Shown in pieces: positions 9,919 to 18,932 of a DNA stretch of 64,000 bases. The notes beneath the pieces are model-generated. The model was given only the letters and a program-made list of their open reading frames with translations. It did no database searches and was not told the DNA's origin. Position 1 is the stretch's first letter. Every line of letters begins with the position of its first letter. Source of the stretch: Hyphomicrobium sp. Lineage in GTDB: Bacteria; Pseudomonadota; Alphaproteobacteria; Rhizobiales; Hyphomicrobiaceae. Made by a program: the position numbers and the translations under genes. The stretch covers positions 186,001 through 250,000 of the forward strand of contig JAEUME010000001.1 in assembly GCA_016793445.1 (NCBI GenBank). Direction: 5' to 3'.

Positions 9919-10171
9919 GGTCGGAGGGTTGCCTGCTGGGTTTGAAGGAGGGGGTAGGCAGTTTTATTCCAAAGGCTTGCCGGTCGTCCACTGGAGGGCA
10001 TCGATCCGGCGCCCCGCCCCGGCTCCCCGCCCGGCAGGGATAGGTGGAAACCTTCGAAAGGCATTGAACGTGACAGGCGCTTGCCCTATCTGGCGATTTG
10101 CGCTTGCCTAGGCCGGACGTTGCGGCCACTCACTTTGCGCATCTCTCACATGCCAGCTTTAGGAGCTTGAA
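9919..10171. promoter_or_regulatory. Divergent promoter region of the polyamine locus
   Basis: This 253-base region lies between the minus-strand aminotransferase operon and the plus-strand carboxynorspermidine dehydrogenase gene, so it must hold both promoters. AGGAG at 10161-10165 is the ribosome-binding site of the plus gene, 6 bases before a TTG start. I could not assign -35/-10 boxes with confidence. Confidence 0.5.
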
Positions 10172-11401
10172 TTGAATAGCGTTCTCATCATCGGCGCTGG
10201 AGCCGCCGGCTCGGTCGTGGCCAAGAAATGCGCGATGAACCGCGACGTCTTCAAGAAGATACACCTGGCCTCGCGCCGGTTGGAGAGCTGCAAGAAGGTT
10301 CAGGCGGAGTGCAAGACGCCCATCGACATCTCGCAAGTCGATGCCGACAACGTCCAGGAGACGGTCGCGCTGTTGAAGAAGGTCAAGCCGGACCTCGTCA
10401 TCAACATGGCGCTTCCCTATCAAGACCTGGCGATCATGGACGCGTGCCTTGAAGCGGGTGTCCACTACATGGATACGGCCAACTACGAGCCGCGCGAGGA
10501 GGCGAAATTCACTTACAAGTACCAATGGCCCTATCACGACGCGTTCAAAGCCAAAGGCCTGATGGCCATCCTTGGCTGCGGCTTCGATCCGGGCGTGACG
10601 AACATCTTCTGCGCATACGCGCAGGAAGAACTGTTCGACACCATCAAGACGATCGACATCATCGACTGCAACGCGGGCAGCCACGGCAAGGCGTTTGCGA
10701 CGAACTTCAATCCGGAGATAAACCTGCGCGAAGTGACCCAGCGCGGCAAATACTGGAAAGAGGGCGAGTGGATCGAGATCGACCCGCTCTCGATCTCCGC
10801 CATGATCGACTATCCGGAAGTGGGCGAGGTCAAGTCCTACCTCATCTACCATGAGGAGGAAGAGAGCCTCGTCGAGAATATCAAGGGGCTGGAGCAGATC
10901 CGCTTCTGGATGACGTTCTCCGACAACTATATCAAGCACCTGGAGGTGCTCCAAAACGTCGGCATGACGCGCATCGATCCCGTCATGTACAAGGGCACGC
11001 CGGTGGTACCCATGGAGTTCCTCAAGAGCCTGCTGCCCGAGCCCTCCTCACTTGCGGAGAACTATTCGGGAAAGACCTCCATCGGTGTGATCATCAAGGG
11101 CCACAAGGACGGCGAGAAGGTCCGCTACATGATCTGGAACGTGTGCGATCATGCCGAGACCAACAAGGAGGTCGGCGCACAGGCCGTCTCCTACACCACC
11201 GGCGTTCCCCCGGTCGTCGGCGCCATGATGCTGTTCCAGGGTCATTGGAAGGCGCCCGAGGGTGAAAAGGGAGGCGTCTTCAACGTCGAGCAGCTTCCCC
11301 CCAAACCCTTCCTGGAGGAGCTCGGCAAGCAGGGCCTGCCCTGGCACGTGAGGCAGATCAAGAAAAAAGAACAGAAAGATCTCTTTGACGTCGAGACTTG
11401 A
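10172..11401 (+). CDS. Carboxynorspermidine (carboxyspermidine) dehydrogenase
   Basis: A 409-residue member of the saccharopine-dehydrogenase-like family. The N-terminal Rossmann motif is VLIIGAGAAGS (residues 4-14), and the protein matches carboxynorspermidine/carboxyspermidine dehydrogenase, which condenses aspartate semialdehyde with a diamine using NADPH. The start is a TTG with AGGAG 6 bases upstream. The product is the substrate of the decarboxylase encoded at 13730, so together they form the alternative, S-adenosylmethionine-independent route to spermidine or norspermidine. Three unrelated-looking genes lie between the two enzymes. Whether the diamine is putrescine or diaminopropane cannot be read from sequence; spermidine is more usual in alphaproteobacteria. 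Confidence 0.9.
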   Translation: MNSVLIIGAGAAGSVVAKKCAMNRDVFKKIHLASRRLESCKKVQAECKTPIDISQVDADNVQETVALLKKVKPDLVINMALPYQDLAIMDACLEAGVHYMDTANYEPREEAKFTYKYQWPYHDAFKAKGLMAILGCGFDPGVTNIFCAYAQEELFDTIKTIDIIDCNAGSHGKAFATNFNPEINLREVTQRGKYWKEGEWIEIDPLSISAMIDYPEVGEVKSYLIYHEEEESLVENIKGLEQIRFWMTFSDNYIKHLEVLQNVGMTRIDPVMYKGTPVVPMEFLKSLLPEPSSLAENYSGKTSIGVIIKGHKDGEKVRYMIWNVCDHAETNKEVGAQAVSYTTGVPPVVGAMMLFQGHWKAPEGEKGGVFNVEQLPPKPFLEELGKQGLPWHVRQIKKKEQKDLFDVET

Positions 11402-11452
11402 TCCCCGCCGCCTCATTTTCTACCCTAAAGCTCGACAGCACAAGGAGCCTGG

Positions 11453-12544
11453 ATGGCGGGGACGGGCGCGGCTAATCGAATTGCGATCTGGGCTTGGGCC
11501 GCACCGCTGGCGGCCTGCGCGCTCGTCGCTTCGATCATGGCAGGTTTGCTGCCGGATAATCCTTTCATCCTCACGGCCGCGGTGATCCTGCTGGGCGCGG
11601 CGGTATTCGCCTCGGTGCACCACGCGGAGATCGTCGCGCTCAAGGTCGGCGAGCCGCTGGGCTCCATCGTGCTGGCGATCGCCGTCACGGTCATCGAGGT
11701 GGCGCTGATTGTCTCCATCATGCTCGGCGCGAAAGGCGGCAGTGCTGAGCTTGCGCGCGACACTGTGTTTGCGACCGTCATGATCGTGCTCAACGGAATC
11801 ATCGGTTTGTGCCTGGTGCTCGGCGGTGCGCGGCACTTTGAACAAAGCTTTCAGACCAGCGCCGCAACCATCGCGCTCAGCGTGCTGGGCACCTTGGCCA
11901 CCATCACGCTCGTCCTGCCGAATTACACCCTGACGACCGCCGGTCCCACCTTTGCGACATCTCAGCTCGTGTTCGTCAGTCTGGCCTCCATTGTTCTCTA
12001 CGCGGTGTTCCTGTTCGTCCAGACCGTGCGGCATCGCTACTATTTTCTCGTGGAATCTCTGAACGAGGACGATCATGCGCCGCCCTCCAACACCATCGCC
12101 GCCATCAGTCTGCTGCTATTGGTCGTGGCACTAACGGCTGTGGTTTTGCTCGCAAAGGCCCTATCGCCATCGCTGGAGGCCGCGATCTACTCCGTGGGCC
12201 TGCCCCCGTCGTTCGTCGGCGTCGTCATCGCCGCGATCGTCTTGTTGCCCGAAGGCATGGCCGCGGTGCGCGCCGCCACGGCCAATCAACTCCAGACCAG
12301 TCTCAATCTGGCGCTTGGCTCGGCCATGGCAACCATCGGCTTGACCATCCCCGTGGTCAGCGCGGTCTCGGTCATCATTGGAAAATCGCTGACGCTGGGC
12401 CTGCACCCTGCGCAGATGGTCCTGCTCGTTCTATCGCTCTTTATCGGCACCGTGACGCTTGCGACAGGCCGCACCACCATCCTGCAAGGTGCGGTGCATC
12501 TCGTCATCTTCGGGACCTTCCTGTTTCTTGCCGCCATCCCCTAG
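11453..12544 (+). CDS. chaA: Calcium/proton antiporter of the CaCA superfamily (ChaA-like)
   Basis: A 363-residue inner-membrane protein with about 11 membrane segments in two homologous halves. Each half carries an alpha-repeat with a key acidic residue: KVGEPLGSIVLAIAVTVIE at about residues 63-81 and VLLPEGMAAVRAA in the second half. This fits the ChaA group, which exports Ca2+, or Na+ and K+, in exchange for protons. AAGGAG precedes the ATG. It lies 51 bases after the dehydrogenase gene, inside the polyamine synthesis set, and ends in an inverted repeat that may stop transcription. Ion specificity is not visible. Confidence 0.85.
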   Translation: MAGTGAANRIAIWAWAAPLAACALVASIMAGLLPDNPFILTAAVILLGAAVFASVHHAEIVALKVGEPLGSIVLAIAVTVIEVALIVSIMLGAKGGSAELARDTVFATVMIVLNGIIGLCLVLGGARHFEQSFQTSAATIALSVLGTLATITLVLPNYTLTTAGPTFATSQLVFVSLASIVLYAVFLFVQTVRHRYYFLVESLNEDDHAPPSNTIAAISLLLLVVALTAVVLLAKALSPSLEAAIYSVGLPPSFVGVVIAAIVLLPEGMAAVRAATANQLQTSLNLALGSAMATIGLTIPVVSAVSVIIGKSLTLGLHPAQMVLLVLSLFIGTVTLATGRTTILQGAVHLVIFGTFLFLAAIP

Positions 12545-12583
12545 AGCCGTTCCGATTTTGATGGACTCGCGGAACGGCTCTAG
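12541..12583. terminator. Perfect 14-bp inverted repeat at the end of chaA
   Basis: Arms of 14 bases (CTAGAGCCGTTCCG and its complement) enclose a 15-base loop and are followed by GATTTTGTTTTG, so this can act as a terminator. It overlaps the chaA stop codon. It is also the first half of the composite intergenic repeat described in the next entry. Confidence 0.7.
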
Positions 12584-12646
12584 GATTTTGTTTTGTCGTG
12601 CTTCTTATCGGAAAACCGGTTCCCACTTTTCCGCAAAGCACTCTAG
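12584..12646. repeat. Hyphomicrobiales-type intergenic palindromic repeat
   Basis: The segment CGGAAAACCGGTTCCCAC followed by TTTTCCG, closing with CTCTAG, matches a palindromic repeat I recognise from intergenic regions of many Hyphomicrobiales. Arms CGGAAAA and TTTTCCG are at 12609-12615 and 12627-12633. Degenerate relatives occur at 28688 and 49453. Confidence 0.65.
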
Positions 12647-12667
12647 TGATCACCGCGAGCAAGCCGC

Positions 12668-13090
12668 ATGACCGAAGCCGACATCCTCAATATCCGAAAC
12701 GACCTCACCGGGCTCGTCGTCTCGGTATTTTCGGTCTCCTTCGGCATGGTCTCCGGCTACATCGCCGGCCTCTGGCTGTTTCTCAAGGATGCACCCTTCT
12801 CGCTGCGCTTTCTCGCCTTCACGCTGCTTTCCTTCGGGCTCGCTTTCATGGGCGCGCTGACGTTCGGGCTGCACGAACTGCTGCTAGGCACGCAACGGGC
12901 CTGGAGCAAGCTGCCGGCGACCGACACTGGAATTCCAGGTTTCGGCAATGATGGGCCGGACTGGCTTTATGGCTTCACCCTTTACGAGGCGGCGGCCCTG
13001 CTTGGCGGTGCTGCTTTTCTGGCAATTTACCTTGCGCTGTTCTATCTGACCTTCTGCTATCGCTGGCCCGCGCAGGAGGAAGCACGATGA
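12668..13090 (+). CDS. Small integral membrane protein of unknown function
   Basis: A 140-residue protein with three hydrophobic segments at about residues 14-40, 45-72 and 105-130. I do not recognise a family. It overlaps the following lipoprotein gene by 4 bases (ATGA), which suggests the two act together at the envelope. It lies between the two carboxynorspermidine pathway genes on the same strand. No good Shine-Dalgarno sequence precedes the ATG. Confidence 0.7.
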   Translation: MTEADILNIRNDLTGLVVSVFSVSFGMVSGYIAGLWLFLKDAPFSLRFLAFTLLSFGLAFMGALTFGLHELLLGTQRAWSKLPATDTGIPGFGNDGPDWLYGFTLYEAAALLGGAAFLAIYLALFYLTFCYRWPAQEEAR

Positions 13091-13605
13091 AGGGTGAAAG
13101 TCTCGCGTCCTGGCGCGCCCTTGCTCTTGCCACATCGGCAGGTCTCCTGCTCACGGCCTGTTCGGGGCAGACACCCAGCGCGGGGACGGCGCAAAACGCG
13201 GCGGACACGGAGGCAGCGGGTCAGCGCAGTGGGCCACCCAATCTGCCGTCGCTTGCAACGGCACCCGCGGCAGATCCAGCAATCCGGACAGCACCTGTCG
13301 TACCGGGACGTGCCGGACGCGTCTTCATCTTCGCCGGGGTCGATAAGAATTGCACGCCGCTTCCCGAACCCCAGGTCAGCGTGACCGATCCGCCCCAGAA
13401 GGGCGATATCTCGTTTCGTCCGGGCCAGACGACGACCATTGCGGCATCCGCTCAGGGCACGTGCCTGGGCGTCCAAGCAACGGGCACCGGCGTCTACTAC
13501 ACCGCACACGCGGGCGCCTCGGGCTCGGACGCCTTTTCCGTCACCGCGCGCCTTGCGAGCGGTGAAACCATGACGCGCCAGTTCCAGGTCCAGATCACGC
13601 AGTAA
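13087..13605 (+). CDS. Putative lipoprotein of unknown function
   Basis: A 172-residue exported protein. The N-terminus has a signal peptide ending in a lipobox (LLLTACSG, Cys about residue 19), so it should be lipidated and membrane-anchored. After a low-complexity linker, the C-terminal half (about residues 75-172) looks like a small beta-rich domain with two cysteines. It is translationally coupled to the membrane protein before it. No function can be assigned. Confidence 0.7.
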   Translation: MKGESLASWRALALATSAGLLLTACSGQTPSAGTAQNAADTEAAGQRSGPPNLPSLATAPAADPAIRTAPVVPGRAGRVFIFAGVDKNCTPLPEPQVSVTDPPQKGDISFRPGQTTTIAASAQGTCLGVQATGTGVYYTAHAGASGSDAFSVTARLASGETMTRQFQVQITQ

Positions 13606-13729
13606 ATTTACCCGGTAGCTTACGCCAGCCACGTCTGGAGGACGGCACTAGCAGCCAGAGCGCAGCGGTGCCATATACAGCGCGCGCGCCCGCCTTTGGG
13701 TTGCGCCATGAGGCCGGCACGGACCCTAG

Positions 13730-14875
13730 GTGCATATGACGTTCACGCTTCCACCCGACATTGCAACGCCCGTCTACGTTCTCGACGAGACGCTGCTGGC
13801 GCGCAACCTTGAGACTGCCGCGCGGATCAAGCGCGAGACAGGCTGCAAGATTCTGCTCGCCACGAAGGCGTTCGCCCTGCCTGCCGCGTTCGCAATGATG
13901 CGCGAGACCCTGGACGGCACGACCGCGTCCGGAGAATATGAGGCGCGGATGGGCGCAGAGGAGTTCGGCAAGGAGGTGCACTGCTATTCTCCAGCCTACA
14001 TGCCGGGAGAAGTGGCGCGCCTGACTAGGCTCGCCCATCACATCTATTTCAATTCACCTGCACAGATCCGCGAATACTTGCCCGTGCTCAAGGCGGCCGG
14101 ATCGGCCATCGGCCTTCGCATCAATCCGGGCTATTCGCTGGCGACGCTGGGCGGCGATCTTTACGATCCGTGTGCCCCTTACTCGCGGTTTGGAGCGACG
14201 CGCGACACGCTCGAAGACGCGCCCTGGCAGGACATCGACGTCCTGCATGCCCATGCCTTGTGCGAAGCGACGCATGAGGGCTCCGCTGGGCTCATCGCGC
14301 ACGTGGCCCGCGAATTCGCTCCCTACGTCCGCCGGGTGAAGGCGGTGAACTTCGGCGGCGGACACTTCATCAACAAGGCGGGCTACGACGCCGGCGTACT
14401 GATCGACGCGATAAGGGCATTCAAAGCCCAGTTCGACGTCGAGGTTTACCTGGAGCCTGGCGCGGGACTGGTTGTCGACACAGGCTTTCTGGTCGGCTCC
14501 GTGCTCGCCATCCATCACAACGGGAAGGACATCGCGATCCTTGACGCCTCCGCCTCCACGCATATGCCCGACGTTCTGGAAGTACCCTACACGCCGGAAA
14601 TCCTCGGCGCGGACAAGCCGGGCATTCTTGGTCACGACTACATCCTGGGCGGCAAGACCTGCATGACCGGCGACATCATCGGCGAATATTCGTTCCCCCA
14701 ACCGCTGAAGCCCGGCGACCGCGTGGTCTTCACCGATATGATGCAGTACTCGTTCGTGAAGAATAATACCTTCAACGGTGTTCCGTTGCCCTCGCTCGCC
14801 ATAAAATCCAAGGATGGCGCGTTCCGCGTCATCCGCGAATTCGGCTACGATGAATTCCGCCGCCGCTTGGGTTGA
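13730..14875 (+). CDS. nspC: Carboxynorspermidine (carboxyspermidine) decarboxylase
   Basis: A 381-residue PLP enzyme of the alanine-racemase-fold decarboxylases. The PLP lysine is in LLATKAFA (about residue 45). The glycine-rich EPGAGLVVDTGF region and the C-terminal catalytic cysteine (GGKTCMTGD, about residue 310) are present. It removes CO2 from carboxyspermidine or carboxynorspermidine to give the triamine, the step after the dehydrogenase at 10172. The annotated start is a GTG; an in-frame ATG two codons later (13736) has AGG 5 bases upstream and is equally likely. Family assignment is firm; the exact polyamine is inferred. Confidence 0.9.
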   Translation: MHMTFTLPPDIATPVYVLDETLLARNLETAARIKRETGCKILLATKAFALPAAFAMMRETLDGTTASGEYEARMGAEEFGKEVHCYSPAYMPGEVARLTRLAHHIYFNSPAQIREYLPVLKAAGSAIGLRINPGYSLATLGGDLYDPCAPYSRFGATRDTLEDAPWQDIDVLHAHALCEATHEGSAGLIAHVAREFAPYVRRVKAVNFGGGHFINKAGYDAGVLIDAIRAFKAQFDVEVYLEPGAGLVVDTGFLVGSVLAIHHNGKDIAILDASASTHMPDVLEVPYTPEILGADKPGILGHDYILGGKTCMTGDIIGEYSFPQPLKPGDRVVFTDMMQYSFVKNNTFNGVPLPSLAIKSKDGAFRVIREFGYDEFRRRLG

Positions 14876-14999
14876 GGTTTCGCGCAAAGGAGCGCACAAA
14901 TACGGGTCCGGCCCAAGACTTTGCAGTTGTACCGGCTGCGCAGCGATCGCGCTCCCAGCTTGAATTTTTTCGCGCCACGCGCGCACATCGAGATGACCC

Positions 15000-17645
15000 A
15001 TGAAGACCGATACGCCCCGCCCGATCCTGCTTGAAAACTACCGCCCGCCGGATTTCCTCATCGACAAGGTCGACCTGACCATCGCGCTGCATCCCACACG
15101 CACGCGTGTCGATGCGCGCCTTTCCGTTCGCCGTAATCCGGCAAGTGAAAGCGCAGACGCACCGTTGCGACTAGACGGAGAGCATCTGGAACTGTCGCGG
15201 ATCGCGCTTGCAGGAAAAGAGCTTCATGCGGAGAGCTATCTCGTCGACGATAAGGGTCTCACGCTCAAGGCGACGCCGCGCGAGCCCTTCAGCCTCGAGT
15301 TGACCACCTACGTTGACCCGGATGCCAACACCGCGCTGCAAGGCATCTACCGCTCGCGCGGCGTCTATTGCTCGCAGTGTGAGGCGGAAGGCTTCCGCCG
15401 CATCACCTATTTCCTCGACCGGCCGGACGTGCTGTCGGTCTATTCGGTACGGCTCGAGGCGGACGCGCGTGAGTGTCCTGTGCTTCTCGCCAACGGCAAC
15501 CCCCTGGAGCGCGGCACGCTGGCAGGCGGGGAGCGTCACTACGCGGTCTGGAAGGATCCCCACCCCAAGCCCTGCTATCTGTTCGCGGTGGTCGGCGGAG
15601 ACCTGTCGTCCATTGCCTCGACCTTCACGACCAAGTCGAAACGGGAAGTCGATCTGCGCATTTACGTCGAGCACGGCAAGGAAGAGCGCGCGCACTGGGC
15701 CATGGATGCGCTGCGACGCTCCTTCGCGTGGGATGAAAAGCGCTTCGGGCGCGAGTACGATCTCGACGTCTTCAACATCGTCGCCGTGTCCGATTTCAAC
15801 ATGGGCGCGATGGAGAACAAGGGCCTCAACATTTTCAACGACCGGCTGATCCTTGCCTCCTCCGATACCGCGACGGATTCAAGCTACGAGGCGATCGAGA
15901 GCGTCGTGGCGCACGAGTATTTCCACAACTGGACCGGCAATCGCATCACCTGCCGCGATTGGTTCCAGTTGTGCTTGAAGGAAGGTTTGACGGTCTATCG
16001 CGATCAGGAGTTCTCAGGCGATGAGCGCTCGCGCACCGTGCAGCGCATTGCGGATGTGCGCCAGCTGCGCGCATTGCAGTTCCCCGAGGATCAAGGGCCG
16101 CTTGCCCACCCCGTGCGTCCTGAGAGCTACATCGAGATCAACAACTTCTACACGCCGACCGTCTACGAGAAGGGTGCGGAACTGGTGCGCATGATCGAGA
16201 CGATCCTGGGTGCGGCGTCGTTCCGTGCCGGCATGGACCTCTACTTCAAGCGTCACGACGGCGACGCCGCGACGATCGAGGACTTCATTCGATGTTTCGA
16301 GGATGCCAGCGGCCGCAGCCTCTCGCACTTCGCACGCTGGTACGCGCAAGCCGGAACGCCTGAACTCATCTGCAAGCTCGACTTCGACGCCGCCTCCAAG
16401 ACTGCGGCGCTGACTGTCAATCAGAGCCTCAGCCCGACACCGGGACAGCCCAAGAAGGAACCGCTCCACATTCCGCTGCGCCTTGGCCTTCTCGGCGCCA
16501 ACGGGCACGATCTGCCGCTTCAGTTGACCGATGGGACGCCGGTCGAGAACGGTGTCATCGCCGTCACCGAACGCGCGCAGACGTTCCGCTTCAGCAATAT
16601 TCCCGCGCGGCCCGTGCCCTCGCTGCTGCGTGGCTTCTCCGCTCCCGTCAATCTCACCATCGAGATGTCGGATACAGAGCTTGCGTTCCTCATGACGCAC
16701 GACAGCGATCTCTTCAACCGCTGGCAGGCCGCAAATGCTCTGGCGACGCGCGCCATCCTGTCTGGTCTCGACAAGCCGGAGGGCATCGAAACCGCGGCGG
16801 CGGCCTATGCCAAGGCGCTCGCCGCCGCATTGGCGGACACGACGCTTGAGGATGCCTACAAGGCTGAGTTGCTGAAGCTGCCGACGCAATCGGATATCGC
16901 GCGCGAGAAACGCACCAATGTGGACCCCGCCGCCATCGACGCATCCCACCGCGCCTTCGCGCGGTTCGCATCGGGCGCTTTGCGGGATGTCTTGTTGCAG
17001 GCCTACACGCAGGCAGGGTCCGCTGGTGCGTTCTCGCCCGACGCCAAAAGCGCGGGCCGGCGCGCGCTCCGCAATGCCGCGCTCACGCTTCTGACCGCGC
17101 ATGGTGCCCCGGAGGATCTGAAGCGGCTCGAGACGCACTACTTCTCCGCCACCAACATGACGGAAGCGGCACAGGCCTTGAACCTGCTTTCCCAACATGA
17201 CATCGACGCGCGCACACGGGCACTGGCGCACTTCTACGATCGTTGGCAGCAGGATCATCTTGTCATCGACACGTGGTTTGCCGCCCAGGCACAATCCTCG
17301 TTGCCCCGCGCGCTCGATGACGTGCGCGCTCTTGGCGGCCATCCGCTCTTCAAGCTGACAACACCCAACAAGGTGCGTGCCCTCATCGGCACCTTTGCCA
17401 TGGGCAACCCGCTTCAGTTCAACCGGCCCGACGGCGAAGGCTATCGCTTCGTCGCGGCCAAGGTTCTGGAGATAGACGCCGTCAACCCGCAGGTCGCTGC
17501 GCGCCTGCTGGCCTCGTTCCGCAGCACCAAGGCGCTGGAACCGGGGCGTCGCGCGCTGGCTGAGGAGGCGCTCAAATCGGTCGCTGCCGGAGAGCCAATT
17601 TCGCGCGACGTGAGCGAAATCGTGCTGCGCATGCTGGACCCGTAA
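15000..17645 (+). CDS. pepN: Aminopeptidase N (M1 family metallopeptidase)
   Basis: An 881-residue cytosolic zinc aminopeptidase, the usual length for bacterial PepN. The substrate-recognition motif GAMEN is at about residue 270 and the zinc motif HEYFH at about residue 304, followed by the second glutamate in LKEGLTVYRDQEF. The long helical C-terminal domain is complete. It removes N-terminal residues from peptides during protein turnover. It stands alone on the plus strand; an AT-rich spacer and the palindrome GGGCGCATGCGCCC (17761-17774) follow before the next gene. Confidence 0.95.
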   Translation: MKTDTPRPILLENYRPPDFLIDKVDLTIALHPTRTRVDARLSVRRNPASESADAPLRLDGEHLELSRIALAGKELHAESYLVDDKGLTLKATPREPFSLELTTYVDPDANTALQGIYRSRGVYCSQCEAEGFRRITYFLDRPDVLSVYSVRLEADARECPVLLANGNPLERGTLAGGERHYAVWKDPHPKPCYLFAVVGGDLSSIASTFTTKSKREVDLRIYVEHGKEERAHWAMDALRRSFAWDEKRFGREYDLDVFNIVAVSDFNMGAMENKGLNIFNDRLILASSDTATDSSYEAIESVVAHEYFHNWTGNRITCRDWFQLCLKEGLTVYRDQEFSGDERSRTVQRIADVRQLRALQFPEDQGPLAHPVRPESYIEINNFYTPTVYEKGAELVRMIETILGAASFRAGMDLYFKRHDGDAATIEDFIRCFEDASGRSLSHFARWYAQAGTPELICKLDFDAASKTAALTVNQSLSPTPGQPKKEPLHIPLRLGLLGANGHDLPLQLTDGTPVENGVIAVTERAQTFRFSNIPARPVPSLLRGFSAPVNLTIEMSDTELAFLMTHDSDLFNRWQAANALATRAILSGLDKPEGIETAAAAYAKALAAALADTTLEDAYKAELLKLPTQSDIAREKRTNVDPAAIDASHRAFARFASGALRDVLLQAYTQAGSAGAFSPDAKSAGRRALRNAALTLLTAHGAPEDLKRLETHYFSATNMTEAAQALNLLSQHDIDARTRALAHFYDRWQQDHLVIDTWFAAQAQSSLPRALDDVRALGGHPLFKLTTPNKVRALIGTFAMGNPLQFNRPDGEGYRFVAAKVLEIDAVNPQVAARLLASFRSTKALEPGRRALAEEALKSVAAGEPISRDVSEIVLRMLDP

Positions 17646-17819
17646 ATCGTTGCGGCAGCAAGTACATTAACACGTCACAATTTGAACAGAATCATTTTTG
17701 GCCATTTAAACTCCCTCGACATGGCGCGGCCAAATCGGCGAATGTGATTCTCACGAATCAGGGCGCATGCGCCCGCGCGGGGGCGCAGACAGCACGATAT
17801 CTGAAAAGGGGCTTTGAGA

Positions 17820-18905
17820 ATGGCCGGGACCACGTCCGCCACTCAACGGGAGAGCCATGTCTTGGCGGCATCGCTGACGGGCGGCCCGAAGCGCTTGTCC
17901 AACGCACTGATATTCATCGGAAAAGGTGAACTCTGGCGCGGTTTGGCAGTTCTCTGCGCCGCCCTCCTCACGTGTGCCGGCCTCATCGCACCGCACATGG
18001 ACCCGCAGGTTCTCGCCACCCCGCTGTTGGCCGTCGGGGCGGCCCTGGCGTTCTTCGCGGGGAGCCGAAATCCTCCCGCTCAGTTGAACGAAAGTCAAAA
18101 TGTCAAGTCCGCAATGCAGCTTCCCTCTAACCCGCTTGCGCCGCACGCGAATGCCCAACGCGTGCGGCAGTCTTCAGCGACGCTGACGGAGCTACAGGCG
18201 GCGGAAAGCCGGATCGTGGCCCCGGCGGACGCGGCGCAGTGGCGCCGGTTGACCCACCGCATGAGCCATGAGCTGCGCACGCCGCTCAATGCCGTCATCG
18301 GCTTTTCGGAGCTCATGAACGCGGAAGTCTTCGGGCCCTTGGGTGCGCCCCAGTATCACGACTACGCACGCTCCATCCACTCAAGCGGCCGCATTCTGCT
18401 CAAATCGGCAGAAGACGCGTTGGCCATCACCAACCTGCTCACCCGTCCGGCGTCAAAGGGACGCGAGAGCACGGCTGGTGTGCGCACGGCGATTGACGAC
18501 ATGCTGGCCTTCCACCAGGCAGAAATGCAGATGCTCAATTTCGATCTTGCGATCGAGGCAACCGGCGCGCTGGAGGTCATGGGGGAAGCGCAGACGCTGC
18601 GCCAGATCCTCATCAATTTGATGTCGGAAGCCATCGAGAATGCCGAACCCGGCTCCGGCGCGTCCGTGCGCTGCAGCGCAAATGCCGCTGAAGTTTTCAT
18701 AACCCTCAGCGCGGGCGGCGCCCTTCGGGGATCGACCGCGGGCGACGAAAGCTTCAACATGGTTCTTGCGCGCACACTCGCCCAACTCTCGCAGGGACGG
18801 CTGATCGAGTATTCCGACGAGACCAATTGGTCGGTGACCGCCGTTTTCCCGCGCTCCAGTCAGCGTGACTTCTTCGCCGCACAGCAAGATACGCAGGTTT
18901 TTTAG
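17820..18905 (+). CDS. Membrane histidine-kinase-like protein with degenerate ATPase domain
   Basis: About 361 residues. Two hydrophobic segments lie near residues 37-58 and 62-80. A dimerisation/phosphoacceptor helix follows with the H-box SHELRTPLNAVIGFSEL (His about residue 150). The C-terminal region aligns with a kinase ATPase domain only weakly: the N-box reads NLMSEAIENA, with Glu in place of the second Asn, and the DxGxG and GxGLGL motifs are absent. It may therefore bind no ATP and act as a phosphatase, phosphotransfer protein or scaffold, as some DivL- or ChpT-like proteins do. ATG 17820 is preferred because AAGGGG precedes it; a TTG at 17814 is also in frame. No partner regulator is adjacent. 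Confidence 0.75.
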   Translation: MAGTTSATQRESHVLAASLTGGPKRLSNALIFIGKGELWRGLAVLCAALLTCAGLIAPHMDPQVLATPLLAVGAALAFFAGSRNPPAQLNESQNVKSAMQLPSNPLAPHANAQRVRQSSATLTELQAAESRIVAPADAAQWRRLTHRMSHELRTPLNAVIGFSELMNAEVFGPLGAPQYHDYARSIHSSGRILLKSAEDALAITNLLTRPASKGRESTAGVRTAIDDMLAFHQAEMQMLNFDLAIEATGALEVMGEAQTLRQILINLMSEAIENAEPGSGASVRCSANAAEVFITLSAGGALRGSTAGDESFNMVLARTLAQLSQGRLIEYSDETNWSVTAVFPRSSQRDFFAAQQDTQVF

Positions 18906-18932
18906 GTCCTGCGTTCCCGTGATCAGCGCCAA

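Noticed and set aside
16014-17342. 442-codon minus-strand frame opposite pepN
   Set aside because: A shadow of a certain gene; composition rich in Arg and Gly, no recognisable motif.
17761-17774. GGGCGCATGCGCCC as an operator upstream of the kinase-like gene
   Set aside because: A perfect palindrome, but GC-rich, isolated and without supporting promoter context; mentioned only as a position.
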